A stretch of DNA of 64,000 nucleotides, taken from Neoarius graeffei. Its lineage: Eukaryota; Chordata; Actinopteri; Siluriformes; Ariidae. The stretch covers positions 40,243,732 to 40,307,731 of the forward strand of contig NC_083587.1 of the NCBI RefSeq assembly GCF_027579695.1. The letters are read 5' to 3'. Below, piece after piece: positions 32,828-43,674 of this stretch. The notes below the pieces were generated by a model. The model saw only the letters and a program-made list of their open reading frames with translations. It had not been told where the DNA came from and did no database searches. Position 1 is the stretch's first letter. Each line of letters opens with the position of its first letter. The position numbers and the translations under genes are program-made.

Positions 32828-33072
32828 TTTGTTTTAAAAACTAACTTCTTATAAAGATGAAAAAAAAAAATAGTGGAAATTAAATTAAAAGCTTATAAAG
32901 ATGAAAAATAAAATGAGAAAAAAAATAGTGGAAATTAAATGAGAAAGTAAAGTATAGAAATAAAGATCAAGACAGCAGGAGCAAAGCAAAGAAGCGTCCT
33001 ACTCGCTTGAGTAGGAGGAGCAGAAATATAGAACATTCTAAAAGGGCTCACAAACTTTCAAGCACCACTGTA

Positions 33073-33323
33073 AGTAAATAATATAATTAGAATATAGTAA
33101 TTATAATTATTCATTATCAGAAAGTGTAATAAATGGAAGTGTATTAATGTTAACATACTTCAGAGACCATACAGATGATGTCATCTATATTGTTTACCAG
33201 ATGCTAAAATACTTTAAATAGCCCATAATATGCTTTGAACCTGAATTCGTAGTTGTGGAACATGATCCCTCTTGACTTCCAGTACTTTCTGCCATAATAG
33301 GTGCTGGTAATCATGAAGTATTT
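33073..33323. other. Intergenic spacer between pxdc1 and dnajc13
   Basis: AT-rich, no features recognised. Confidence 0.4.
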
Positions 33324-33620
33324 ATGCCTCTTCCAAGCAATTTCATCCGCTTGCTTATCCGTCATCTTAAAGGAAACCTAAAAATCAGCTATCCAAGACA
33401 GCATCATGAGGAGTTCACAGCTATTAAATATCAGCTAGCCAGTGTCTGTTCTAGTGTATTATGGGATATTTATGACATTCACTGCAAGTTTGCCAAACTG
33501 ATCCAGAAGTACATTGACCTAAATGAAAAACTTAGCAAGCTCTTGCAAAGTTATTTCAAGTGTTTCCCCGGTGCAACACGATTGTTTCCATTAGCTTGTC
33601 CCCCCCCCGACTTACCGTGA
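33324..33620 (+). other. Unidentified open frame (98 aa), possibly part of a decayed gene
   Basis: An ATG-initiated frame with a helical, Leu/Lys-rich composition (TAIKYQLASVCSSVLWDIYD, LIQKYIDLNEKLSKLLQSYF). Immediately downstream, other frames read YRDFDRIKESERLAV and later KNIETYGKALFCLNEQ, as though a longer protein had been broken by indels up to about 33840. The C9 run at 33601 is a likely frameshift site. I do not recognise the family. No splice sites clearly bound it, and a chance frame is possible. Confidence 0.3.
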
Positions 33621-33840
33621 TTTTGACAGAATTAAGGAGTCAGAAAGACTTGCTGTTAGTTAAATACTAAAGTGGTTATTAGATGACTTCAAGGATCTAA
33701 TTTATTCAAACTAGAGGGAAGGAAAAATACAATCCATATGTGAATTAGCACAACTCAAAGACCTGTTCCAGACGATGAATCAAAGGCTTTTCAGAAGAAC
33801 ATTGAGACGTACGGAAAAGCTTTGTTCTGTTTGAATGAAC

Positions 33841-34766
33841 AATAACAAAAGATGAAACAAATGCACTGTGAATTCCCTTTAATTCTTAAAATTTTATGTA
33901 CAAGTGTGACTGATTTTTTAATCGTACATTCAATATAGAAAGTTTATATACGTCATTATATATGCAGTTTGACAACCGCACTAATCTTTCACATAGATTT
34001 TAATCAGATTCAGTGTCATTTCTCCTGGGAACTTTTACAGAAGCTCATTCTTTCAGGTGGTGGAAATCATTCCTCAGTTAAGTACTCAGCTAGCTATAAA
34101 TATTTGATTTCTTTGCATTCTGGGTGAGAAAAGGTAGAAAAAGCAGGATGTATTTTGGGATAAGGGGAGTTTGCTGACAGATCAGTCTATGGGTTATTGT
34201 AACCAACAGTGGCAGTTCTTAATTTTTCCTTTAACTTGATCACATTCATTCATTTTTGAGTTAATAGAAAACACAAGGTGAGGAATTGTGGTATGGCATG
34301 ACAAAGCTGCAGGTCTGGAAGCTCATGATAAACCATGATTTGGTTAAAAGAAGTCATTAGAAGTCTTGTGGAGATACAGCATGGAGGGCATTACACAGGA
34401 ATAAAAGGTAAAGATTGGATCTCTAAAGGTATATTCACTTTCTCCTCCAGCAAAAAGTATTCTCATACAAAAGTAAACATTTTCCTCTTCTTGGAAAAAT
34501 GAAAAAGTATAGAATGCAATACAACAGGAACAAGTGCAAAAAAGATTTAAAAAGAAAAAAGGAGCAATGACTGCACTGTAAGGGAACACCATGGACACAC
34601 AGAGGACGTAGCAGCACACATTTTGAGGAAAGTTTACACAAAAGCTGTAATCCACTCAATTTCCTATTCCTCTTTCTTTAAAAGTCATTTATCTGTCTGT
34701 CTCATCAAGCCTGCCTCTTTGACGAAAAGTGGTGCATTCTTTGAACCATTAGTGCACGTTTGGTTA
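33841..34766 (-). other. dnajc13: dnajc13 3' flank / untranslated region
   Basis: Lies downstream of the dnajc13 stop codon on the - strand. No transposon was recognised here. TTTATT on the + strand near 33711 would be an AATAAA on the - strand, about 1.05 kb after the stop, and is one candidate polyadenylation signal. The short frames here lack any conserved feature. Confidence 0.4.
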
Positions 34767-34864
34767 TCAGCCCAGGTCTCCAATGTCATTATCTACGGGA
34801 GGAGGGACACTGGACAGAACTGTAGCACCCGTGCCAGCAGTTAGATAGCCTGCTACTGCTGGAC
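34767..34864 (-). CDS. dnajc13: dnajc13 terminal exon with stop codon
   Basis: TTTCAG acceptor at 34865. Encodes (G)[20 protein letters not shown] and [11 protein letters not shown] followed by TGA at 34769-34767. The human protein as I remember it ends GDLGYQT, so this copy stops three residues earlier. Confidence 0.93.
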
Positions 34865-36630
34865 CTGAAAGAAAAAAGGGAAAAAAAACCCATACAAATT
34901 ATTCATAAATACCTGGTATTCAAAAAAGCAAAAAATTGGAAATTTTTCAAAAACACCTATTCAAACAAGATCTCGGAATCATTCCTTCTGAATATGTAGC
35001 AAGTTGTGTACACATAGGACTAGAACATTTAAATGCTCAAAGTCCAATCTCAATCCCCTCTGGTCATATGGCATGTATGTAATTATGTGTACACTTTATG
35101 GCTATTGTGGTGTCATCACTGTGCTTTTTCCCCACCCGTTAAATTCAGTTTACTTGACTTTTGGCAATGTACTTATGAAGCAACCAACCATTAATAAAAA
35201 TGAACTGGCTTTGGTTAATGACACATGATGCTTACAGTAAGTAAAGTAATGGGTGAAATGTTTACTTTTCAAAAACACTTGCCTTACTGGAGGTACTGAG
35301 AGAAAACAAAAATTTGATGATGCCTCCATGCTTTGGAGGATGCATGTGCATCAGGGCTAGACTGGGTTAGGAATTCTGTGTTAACTACAGCTCCAGATAG
35401 ATGTGTGGGCAGTCCGATGAAGCAGAAAGTGAAAAAGTGAATGAAACAAGAAAGGGAAAGATGATGATGTAAGCACAGAGAGAAAGGAAAGTCTACCTGT
35501 GTGAACATTAAAGAGAAGAGGATGGGGAGAGCCCCCTAGAGGCCACTCCGCAATGGACTACTGGCAGCCAGGAGAGAAGGAGTGGACACACCTGAAGGAG
35601 AATAAGAAAAAGGAAGAGGCAGCAGACAGAGGAGTAGCTAAGCAAGAGGAAAAAAAAAAAAGCAAAGTCAAATCAAAATCAAACTGAAGGAAGGCTGTGT
35701 GGGGTCGTCTCTGTAACTACACATTTACAGGCTGTGTAGGTAATTCAATTATCAGAGCTTATTGCTGCTATATTTTATATTATTTAAATAAATATTAATG
35801 CAAATGTGAGCAGGGCTTAAAAAGTGAAATCATGGATGATGTGCAGTTTAGACTGGTTTTAGCATCACTCCACTGGCTGCATGTTTCTTTGAGAATTGAC
35901 AGCAATTTGAGAACAGTAGTTTACAACTAATTTTTCAATCTCTGAATGATGCAACACATCTCTGAATGCCTGAAAAACTATGTTGCAAATTAGATCTGAA
36001 GATCATATCCATATTCCACATTAAAACTTGAGTAGTGAAGCAGCCTTTTTGTTTTCAAAATGCACCAAAAGATGTAAAACACGCTCCCAATAAACATTCA
36101 TCAAACTCCATCTATCTCTGATAGAAAACATATAAACCATATTTGGTAGCAGTGGCATGGCCAAGCATCAGCTGTGGATGGAGAGGAGGTGGGCTGAACC
36201 GGCAGGTAATGCATGATGATTCTCACTTTTGTCTTATTACTGCCAGCCTACTTGTGTATTTTTTGTGCTTTCAGTGACTACCATGAGCCAGAGAGAGAGA
36301 GAAAATATGGCAGAGCTTATTAGTTTTTGAAAGTGCACTGAAAAGCTGTGGAGAAATAAAAGTGAGCTCAGAGTGCTGCTTAAATTTCTCTTCCCAAGTC
36401 TTCCTCCCCACTCATACACACTGGGTTCTACAGTCGTGCTGAAACCCAGGATCAAAGAGGAGTCCGATCCTCTCATAGAAGCCTCCCCACTTGGCAACAT
36501 CCAAATCTCTCTCCAGCCTCCACAAACCCAACACCAAGTGCCAAAAGTGCCCTCTTTCATTAACTGAGGTCCCGTTCAGTGGAATTGGGCAATTAGAGCA
36601 GTGTACAAGGGCATCACTCTCTGTTAGTTT
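34865..36630. other. dnajc13 last intron, part without recognised elements
   Basis: No transposon or RNA gene recognised. Purine-rich stretches occur at 35420-35660 on the + strand; the frame at 36373-36567 has no conserved counterpart that I know. Confidence 0.4.
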
Positions 36631-37357
36631 TAGCCCATGTTTACATTAGACCGTATCAGCGGATCATCAGATTAACATTTTTAAAACGATTAGTGTGCAC
36701 ACAGCAACACCAATACACGATTTGCATGCACACAGCAACACCAATACACGATTTGCGTGCACACAGCAACACCAATACACGGATACGCTCGGCTCCGCAG
36801 GCATCCTGCGCTCCAAATCACTCCGCCCTGAACAGCGAGTGCCCTCTGGAGGGTGCGCACTCCGGCCTTGCGCAGCTCACAGAGCGCGCGAGTGAAGTGC
36901 ACGAGCCACGATTCGGGACTGAGCCGCTGTGTGTGAGATCCCAGCGCATATCACTTACCACTTGCAAGTGGAAGGATGGCAAGCCTAAAGACAATCATAA
37001 CTACACAATGGGCAGTATTTGCATCAGTATTTTCATACTTTTATACTCTTTAATGAAAGGTGATACAAGGCGGAAGTCCGCGCCATTTTTCAGCAGTCGC
37101 GTCACATGACCAATGCCAGCGAATCAGGAAGGTGGATGTCACAGTGATGTTGTCCAATGACGATGCCAGCTAGAGCTCAGCACAGCGTATCCGCGCATCT
37201 CAGTTTACACACAGCACCGGAGCTGACACGATCTGGATTGAATACGTGGACCCTGGCGGATTCCCGTTTCCTGGCGTTTCCAGGCAGTTTAATGTAAACG
37301 GACAGTGCATCCGCAAAGAAAACGAGACAGATACGGTCTAATGTAAACTTAGCCTTA
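36631..37357. mobile_element. hAT-like MITE with an internal 31-bp tandem repeat
   Basis: The ends share GTTTACATTAGACCGTATC inverted (left 36639-36657; right, as GATACGGTCTAATGTAAAC, 37330-37348). There is no transposase. Near the left end a 31-bp unit (TGCACACAGCAACACCAATA core) repeats three times at 36693-36785. TTAG occurs at both flanks but an 8-bp duplication is not clear, so the hAT assignment rests on the TIR style only. Confidence 0.75.
36693..36785. repeat. 31-bp tandem repeat, three copies
   Basis: Units at 36693-36723, 36724-36754 and 36755-36785 differ at only a few positions (GTGTG/GCATG/GCGTG starts; last unit ends GGATA). Confidence 0.95.
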
Positions 37358-37639
37358 GTGGACTATTAAACACGATAGGCGGAAGCAGTGGCTCTTCTCC
37401 ACATCTCAGCGTGCAGTGCTGGAGGCACTCCCAAGTTCCCCCCGAGTATGCACAGACTGAGCTCACCTCACAACAAGGAACTCACTTCTTATTCAGTCAA
37501 AGCATGAGCTCCAGATGATTTGCAACTGCATAACACTAGTAAATAACTTTTACTGAATTATTTTTACTTTTATTGTGGCCATTTCCATTCATTATTTATA
37601 CCATACTCATTTAATTTTTTTTTTCAGCTGTCTTGTAAA

Positions 37640-38550
37640 TTTTCCTATGAGGCAGTACACAGGAACTTCCAGTACAGACAACCGGACCTTGCAGCTTGTG
37701 GCAGCCATGAACAGTTCGGCCCAGAAACAACAGAGGAAGAAAGAGGGTAAGATTTATCAGAGTAGATTCATTGGAGTTGAGCCAACTGTATTGTCGTTGT
37801 TGGCGAACGTGACCTTTTTCAGTTGTGTTAGCACGCAGTGCATTGCGCAGTACTGACTGTGTTAAACTGTTGGAAGCAAGACAGAGCACATGTATGGAAG
37901 CGCATCATGACTGATACGGTGTTTGTGCATTTGCTGTTTCTTCTCTGCATTGATAAAGCTCTTACTTTTAATCAACATTTTCCTTGCAAATGTTGTACTA
38001 TTTTCAATGAAATATCGAGTTTCCAGAATTTGGCAAAACACATGGTTTTTATTTACACAACTTTTTTGGAAACGGGATTGTACACCAGTGATTTCTTTAT
38101 CCCCCCCGCACAAAGACCTTCCAAATTGTTGTCTTGGCCAAGCCCAATGCTTGTACAATATGTCTGATTTTATTCTTTTTTCCTAGCTTCAATATCAGAA
38201 GCCAGAGCCAGAAACATCATCAGTGACCCCTCACACCCTCATTATGGACTGTTCTCCCCTCTGGCCTCTGGAAAGAGGTTCCGCAGCATTAGGTGCAGGA
38301 CCACCAGGTTCTGTAACAGTTTTTCCCCCAGGTCACCAGACTGCTGAACTCCAAACCCAAACTCTAAACTTCTATTTATAACTTGAACATTCCAAATTCC
38401 ACAGGTCACTTTATAATATTTTTGCTGCTGCATAATTTAATTTAATACACTTCATATTTATTTCTGTGCTGAGCCAAATTGCAACGAAATTTCCTTCGGT
38501 GTACACTTGTTGCATACTGAATGACAATAAAGGCTGTCTAACTGCTTTTC
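37640..38550 (+). mobile_element. Rex/L2-type LINE 3' end with an intron-like interruption
   Basis: Part one (37645-37748) reads YTGTSSTDNRTLQLV and ends KQQRKKEG|GTAAGA. Part two starts after TTTTTTCCTAG at 38188 and reads EARARNIISDPSHPHYGLFS, GKRFRSIRCRTTRFCNSF. The 3' terminus contains ATGACAATAAAGGC (38521). The intervening 437 bp begins with GT and ends with AG but is probably an insertion or simply diverged sequence. Confidence 0.6.
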
Positions 38551-38820
38551 TTCCAAAAACTCCTCTCTGGTCTAAAGACAGGTTTATCCCTTTTAACAGC
38601 AAACAGTCTTCAGAGGCAAAACTCATGGCTCAAATGAAGAGCAGAAATTCAGAGATATTAACTGTTTAAACAAATCACTCATACCTTGGCAACAAGAAAC
38701 ACCTGTTGGTCACATTTTCCAATATTTTTGATCACTTCAAAAATTGGTGGGATCGGGGGAAAAAAAAAATGTTCTAACCATGTTCTAAGTTGCTTAACAT
38801 ATCTAGCTGCATCAGGTAAT

Positions 38821-39178
38821 CTCATCTCATTATCTGTAGCCGCTTTATCCTGTTCTACAGGGTCGCAGGCAAGCTGGAGCCTATCCCAGCCAACTACGGG
38901 TGAAAGGCGGGGTACACCCTGGACAAGTCGCCAGGTCATCACAGGGCTGACACAGACACACAACCATTCGCACTCACGGTCAATTTAGAGTCACCAGTTA
39001 ACCTAACCTGCATGTCTGTGGACTGTGGGGGAAACCGGAGCACCCGGAGGAAACCCACGCGGACATGGGGAGAACATGCAAACTCCACACAGAAAGGCCC
39101 TTGCTGGCCACGGGGCTCGAACCCGGACCTTCTTGCTGTGAGGCGACAGCGCTAACCACTACACCACCGTGCCGCCCC
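38821..39178 (-). mobile_element. tRNA-derived SINE, full length
   Basis: A - strand copy of the major family with box B complement GGCTCGAACCC and head GCACGGTGGTGTAGTGG. Perfect 12-bp duplication GCATCAGGTAAT (38809-38820 and 39179-39190). It lies in the dnajc13 intron between the exons at 34767 and 39621. Confidence 0.95.
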
Positions 39179-39190
39179 GCATCAGGTAAT

Positions 39191-39620
39191 GAAAGCTGAA
39201 ATTCTATCTAGATATGAAAATCTATTGCCTCCATGTTTTGATCCCAAACCTAAATGTCTTCAGCATATAGCAAAAACAAAGGGAGTGTCTTTGCCACTTC
39301 AGTACTTTCAGAGGGGACTCTGATTTTGACTTTTTTTTTTTTTTTTAAACAATTTTATTTGCTTCTGCCTCCATCTTTTATGGGTGGTTGATGTGGGTGG
39401 GTTGAGCCGATAGGGTTAAGGGCCTTGCCCAAGAGCCCAACAGTGGCAGCTTACATTAGGTGACTCAACAAGTGCCACCAATTCCTATACTTTTCATTAA
39501 AACACTAAATGGTGCAGTGCTGTGTTGAAGGGTGTTGCAGTGGGTAAAAATATAGAGAAAATCAATATCCCATGTTTTATGTTGTATGATTTCAACCAGT
39601 GAGTGTGTGTGGACTTGTAC
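39191..39620. repeat. Intron with an old SINE-like fragment
   Basis: GGGTTAAGGGCCTTGCCCAA followed by GAGCCCAACAGTGGCAGC (39412-39451) is a widespread fish SINE segment. The rest of this interval shows no recognised feature. Confidence 0.5.
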
Positions 39621-39720
39621 CTGGCAGAAAGCCTGCGGTCTGCGATTCTGAGATGAAGAGATCATGCTTTTGATCTTTGAAGGCACTCCACACAGTGGAT
39701 CGAGACAGGATTTCGTTCAC
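39621..39720 (-). CDS. dnajc13: dnajc13 exon
   Basis: TTGCAG acceptor, GTACAA donor. 33 codons plus one base encode [18 protein letters not shown] and [15 protein letters not shown], near the extreme C-terminus. Confidence 0.95.
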
Positions 39721-40486
39721 CTGCAACAACACGGCAATCTCAGATTGTGCGTTTCCCCACATTTTATATCGAGTCTTTCAGTGTCTACAACTCATTAATG
39801 TAAGGTCAGGCTAATAGTGTGACTTTAGTGTCTGGTTAATTACTAGAATGAACATAAAATGGTTCTATGGTACTACTACTGCCATCTTCCAAGCAAGTGG
39901 AAAAAAGCTAGCCTTTTTTTTTTTTTTTAAAGAGACCGTTTTTAGTCCGCAACAACCATTTAAAAAAAAAAAATCAAGCCTACTGCAGCTAGTTTAGAAC
40001 CTTACAATCCAGAACATTTCTGTAAGGACCATGACAATATGCCTGTTTATGATTTGATTGTGAATATAGTGATCATGGACACAATAATATGACTGCATGA
40101 TGCTGTGTTAATGCTAGTACACAGCCAATGCATGTGTAAGAGTGAGCAGCTGCATATTTACACTCAGCCACTTTATTAGGTATACCCATACACCTGCTGG
40201 TCAGGTATATGGGTATATAGTAACTCATATCACTCTTTACAACTGTGCTGAGCAGAAAAGCATCTTCTGCAAAAGCAGATGACCACATTGGGTTCTACTG
40301 CTGCAACCAAGAACAGCAATCTTAGAGTCAAGAGCAAGTTCCTATTAAAGTGGCCGATGAGCGTACATCTTTCAAGATGCTTTCTTCGCTTGCAGGCTGT
40401 GCTGAAGACTCTTTCGACAATACAATCTCTTACTTCAATTATTTCCGTATGTACATTTATTAATTTAGTGTGCGCAAGTTCCTCAC
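39721..40486. other. dnajc13 intron containing a small transposon remnant
   Basis: Contains A/T homopolymer runs (39915, 39961) and the Tc1-type remnant at 40152-40365; otherwise nothing recognised. Confidence 0.4.
40152..40365 (+). mobile_element. Internally deleted Tc1-like element (CCACTTTATTAGG family)
   Basis: Left end ACTCAGCCACTTTATTAGGT, right end reads CCTATTAAAGTGGCCGATGA. The interior retains CTGTGCTGAGCAGAAAAGCAT and GGTTCTACTGCTGC. About 1.3 kb of the parent element is missing. It is the same family as fragments at 8480 and 44820. Confidence 0.7.
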
Positions 40487-40630
40487 CTGTTCTCCATACT
40501 GTAGACTGCGAGTCATGGATTTAAGTGCTTTGACGATTTGGGCTTTGGTTGCTGAGGGGTTGTCCAGAGTCTCTAATCCCACTCCTTCTAAAAGCTTCAA
40601 CAAATATGGCACCAGTTCTACTCTAAGAGC
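40487..40630 (-). CDS. dnajc13: dnajc13 exon
   Basis: 48 codons in phase 0: [20 protein letters not shown] and [28 protein letters not shown]-type acceptor and GTGAGG donor. An ARM/HEAT-like helix pair. Confidence 0.95.
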
Positions 40631-41566
40631 CTACATACAACACACACAAATGTATAGTTATTTATCTAAAATGTTCAACAAAATACTTCCTAACAATTGA
40701 CTTTGAATGAAAATCATTTTCGTTATGGTCACTGCTCTGTGATGTTCCAAATATAGAACATATGCAAGTACTAGTAATTTGTCTCTCTTTTTATTCGTAA
40801 AGTAAGTAAAAGATGTTCAGTTTTTTCAAAACTGTTTCTCCTGCTTCAGTGCACTTCCTTCTTGTTCCCCCTTAAAATTAGGTTTTCCTAAAGTACGGTA
40901 GTTTCATCCAAACTACTAACTCATTCACATCCTGCCCTACTGCCATGATGAGATACTGAGTGCGTTGCACAAATGTTCAAGGTTTCCACTTTAGTGAGTG
41001 TGGAACTCTGTGTTGCTTTCTTCTTGCATCTGCACCAGGTACAGACATTGAGCAACAAAACAGCAATTATTTTCCTGTGATGAGATTGAGGCTGATATAA
41101 ATTTAAAGCATATTATGCAAATCTTGTGAAATGGTAAAGATCAATTAAACTTTGACTCTTTGCTAATGACCTTTCAAAATCCAGCCAATAAACTTGACAA
41201 GAGTGATGCAGAAAGAAGCAGTTCACTTCATACAAGAACGGAGTCGACCACCATTACACCCCCTTGATTTTTTTGCTACTGTATGTCAAGCCCAAAAATG
41301 AATATGACAGAAATGTATTATCGTGACAATAACTTTTGACCAAAGATCAAAGGCAAGAGGAGCTTGTTAGTGAAGTCAAACCGCATAAAGGAAACGAAGA
41401 TGTGCATCTGTGAGCGAGCATGTGTGAAGACCGGGGGGGGGGGGGGGATAAAGCAATAACTGGTGATTCAGCATCACTACATTTTATGGTGTTAGATTAC
41501 GTAGTTCAGCTGGCACCATGTCACTGCACCTTGCAGAGAGAGAGAATGTACGAGTGAGAGTTTTAC
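40631..41566. other. dnajc13 intron without recognised transposon
   Basis: No gene or repeat was recognised except a G16 run near 41432-41447. Confidence 0.45.
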
Positions 41567-41707
41567 CTGCGCAACAAGGTTGGTTTGCTCTCGCTGGAAC
41601 ATGCGGTTGAGGGCTTCACATGCTAGTCCTGCCATATCAGCTCTGACCTTCATCCCACACATCAATGGCCCAATGGTCTCCAAAGCTGCCATGGAGCGCA
41701 CGCATAA
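41567..41707 (-). CDS. dnajc13: dnajc13 exon
   Basis: 47 codons, phase 0: [20 protein letters not shown] and [26 protein letters not shown] acceptor, GTAAAA donor. An ARM-like repeat. Confidence 0.95.
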
Positions 41708-41754
41708 CTGTAGAGAGCAGGTTCACACAAACACAACCGAATTGGGTGAACAGT

Positions 41755-42130
41755 TTAGGAATTACAGATTTGTTTATATTTGGTCCCCCTTTTTAAAAGG
41801 GACCAAAAATAATTGGACAAACTAACAACCAGATTAAATTCTCATTTTTAATACTTGGTTGCAAATCCTGTGTAGTCAATGTCTGCCTGAAGTCTGGATA
41901 CCACAGACATCACCAGATGCTGGGTTTCTGACCTGGTGACGCTCTATCCAGCTTCTGCTGCAGTTTTCTTTAATTCTTGCACATCTTGGGGCATTTTGCC
42001 TTCAGTTTTGTTTCTAGCAAGTGAGATGAAAGGGTATGTGTCTTGGGGTAAACCTTCTGTATTTACTCTGGTGAATTCTTCTCTTGATTGCTGACCTTCA
42101 TGCAGACACATCACCTACCTGAAAGGTGTT
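41755..42130 (-). mobile_element. DNA-transposon remnant, Tc1/mariner-like
   Basis: AATTGGACAAACTAACAACC, ACTTGGTTGCAAATCC and TGCCTGAAGTCTGG form the 5' end of a fish DNA-transposon family with - strand coding sequence. The reading frame is destroyed and no right terminus was found. Confidence 0.5.
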
Positions 42131-42540
42131 CTTGATCTACCTAACTGCTGAAGTTGTTTTTATTCACCAGGGAAAAAATTCGGTCATCCACAAGCTAAAG
42201 GATACAGAACGGCAGAAACCCCCCAAAAAACATGTTGATTGACGAGCTAAAGTAATATTACAGGATTTTCACTGTTTTCCCATTAGCCATGAGACAGATC
42301 AATACTTGTGTCTTGAAGTAAACATGCATGCTCAGACATTTCTTTTTTTTTTGGCCATGCTGCAAGTTTGCACACAACGCAGAAAAGTAACATACTAAGC
42401 TAAAGTAACTAGAACCATACTAACACCAACATATGTAAAGCTGGGGGATGCTAATGGACAAAGAACTACTAGAGCGGCAGCTACAATTATCGACACCCTC
42501 ATGATCTTTTAGCCATTGCAAAAGTAGAAGACTCTCAATA

Positions 42541-42723
42541 CATCGTGGCTCAGGTGGATAAGGCGCCATACCATAAATCCAGGGACCCGGGTTCGATTCC
42601 GACCCGAGGTCATTTCCCGATCCCTCCCCATCTCTCTCTCTCCCACTCATTTCCTGTCTCTACACTGTCCTATCCAATAAAGGTGAAAAAAAGCCCCCAA
42701 AAATATCTTCAAAAAAAAAAAAA
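42541..42723 (+). mobile_element. Short tRNA-related SINE (second family)
   Basis: Head CGTGGCTCAGGTGGATAAGG (box A-like) and box B GGTTCGATTCC, a CCCATCTCTCTC body, then AATAAAGGTGAAAAA and a poly-A tail. A second copy lies at 49181. No clean target duplication here. Confidence 0.85.
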
Positions 42724-43024
42724 AGTCTCCCAGTAACATTTCAAAATATTAACACAAAATCCATCTTCATATCTAGACCAATATTTCTAATATTGATTTG
42801 TAAAATAAATGAATAAACCAAAAGAAGAGACTGAGTTTATGACAAAATTTGTAAATAAAAGCAACACCTAAATTGGGAATCCCTAATTTTTAACTAGGCA
42901 TTCCCAAACTCGACACTGCCTTTATTTACAACAAATCTTTTAACATTTTTGTTAAAAGATTAAAACATGAAAGTTAGTCACTATTAAGAAAAGTTGTTAT
43001 ATGATACGTTACTTTATGCCCCTG
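42724..43024. other. dnajc13 intron without recognised features
   Basis: AT-rich, with a small ATCTTTTAACA...TGTTAAAAGAT inverted repeat near 42938-42961. Confidence 0.4.
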
Positions 43025-43420
43025 CTATGGGGGTGCTAGATGGTTTCTTAGTGGTTGCTAAATTGCTGCTATGTAATCCCAGGTAGAGTTCCTAGTTGAT
43101 TGCTATGCTATCCCATCTAGCTCCTAGAGTGTTTCTATGCTACCCAGACTAGCTGCTAGCATGTTGCTACATGGTGCTATCATATTCCAGGTGGTTGCTA
43201 TGCTATTTAAACTAACTAGGATGTTGCTCGGTGGTTGTAATCATATTTCATTTGTTTGTTAGGACACTGGTAGATGGTTCTATGACATTCCAGGTGGTTG
43301 CCAAGGTGTTGCTGTGCCATCACTGCTGATTGCTAATAATAATTAATTATTATTATGACATTCAAAGTGATTGCTAGAGTATTGCTAGCTGTTTGCTATG
43401 GTATTACAAGTGTAACAACA
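43025..43420. repeat. Degenerate minisatellite (GGTTGCTA-rich)
   Basis: About 25-35 bp irregular units built on GTTGCTATG, TTCCAGGTGGTTGC and TAGCTGCTAG variants. Unit boundaries are blurred by divergence. A related composition recurs at 44530-44830. Confidence 0.7.
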
Positions 43421-43494
43421 GGTTGTTCAGCAAAAACATTTTTGGAAACACACTGAGAAAACACTGTTGGAGTCTGACTAAATGTGTACCGTAC

Positions 43495-43674
43495 CTCATT
43501 CTCTGAGAGAACATGGATGAGGCGGATGGAGCTTTTAGGAACAGCGTTGTTCTTGTGGTTGAGGGCTGCTATGATTCGAGGCAGGTGACCAAGAGGAGGA
43601 ACCTGATCAGCCAACTGAGTCTGAGTACTGAACAAACACACAGCTGCTGTGGTGACCGTCTCTAATGCCTCACC
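43495..43674 (-). CDS. dnajc13: dnajc13 exon
   Basis: 60 codons, phase 0: [40 protein letters not shown] and [18 protein letters not shown] acceptor, GTACGG donor. Confidence 0.95.

Larger units (their letters stand above)
28214..33019 (-). mobile_element. Full-length L2-clade LINE, 4.8 kb, nested in Tc1
   Basis: It has a 5' UTR (32828-33019), ORF1 (31502-32827), ORF2 (about 28497-31495) and a 3' tail that reads AGGCAAGGCAAG on the + strand (TTGCC repeats on the coding strand). The Tc1 sequence resumes exactly on both sides; only GCA is shared (28211-28213, 33020-33022), so any target duplication is minimal. The 5' UTR contains a tandem duplication of about 55 bp (CTTATAAAGATGAAAAA...GTGGAAATTAAAT). 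ORF2 has three frame changes, so it is inactive, but divergence looks modest. Confidence 0.93.
26815..33070 (-). mobile_element. Tc1-like transposon split by a full L2 LINE
   Basis: TIRs: left CAGAGGTGCTTGAAAGTTTG, right reversed CAGTGGTGCTTGAAAGTTTG. The right flank is TA (33071-33072); the left flank is CA (26813-26814), probably a decayed TA. The transposase lies on the - strand (27035-28010). The right TIR region is displaced by the L2 copy at 28214-33019; without it the element is about 1.45 kb. Confidence 0.93.

Noticed and set aside
36640..37360. CpG-containing segment as a promoter or CpG island
   Set aside because: It is bounded by inverted repeats and lies in the dnajc13 last intron, so a MITE explains it; no transcript evidence can be inferred.
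41400..41450. G16 run as a regulatory quadruplex
   Set aside because: A single homopolymer next to GGGGGATAAA is likely a mutable simple repeat; no supporting context.
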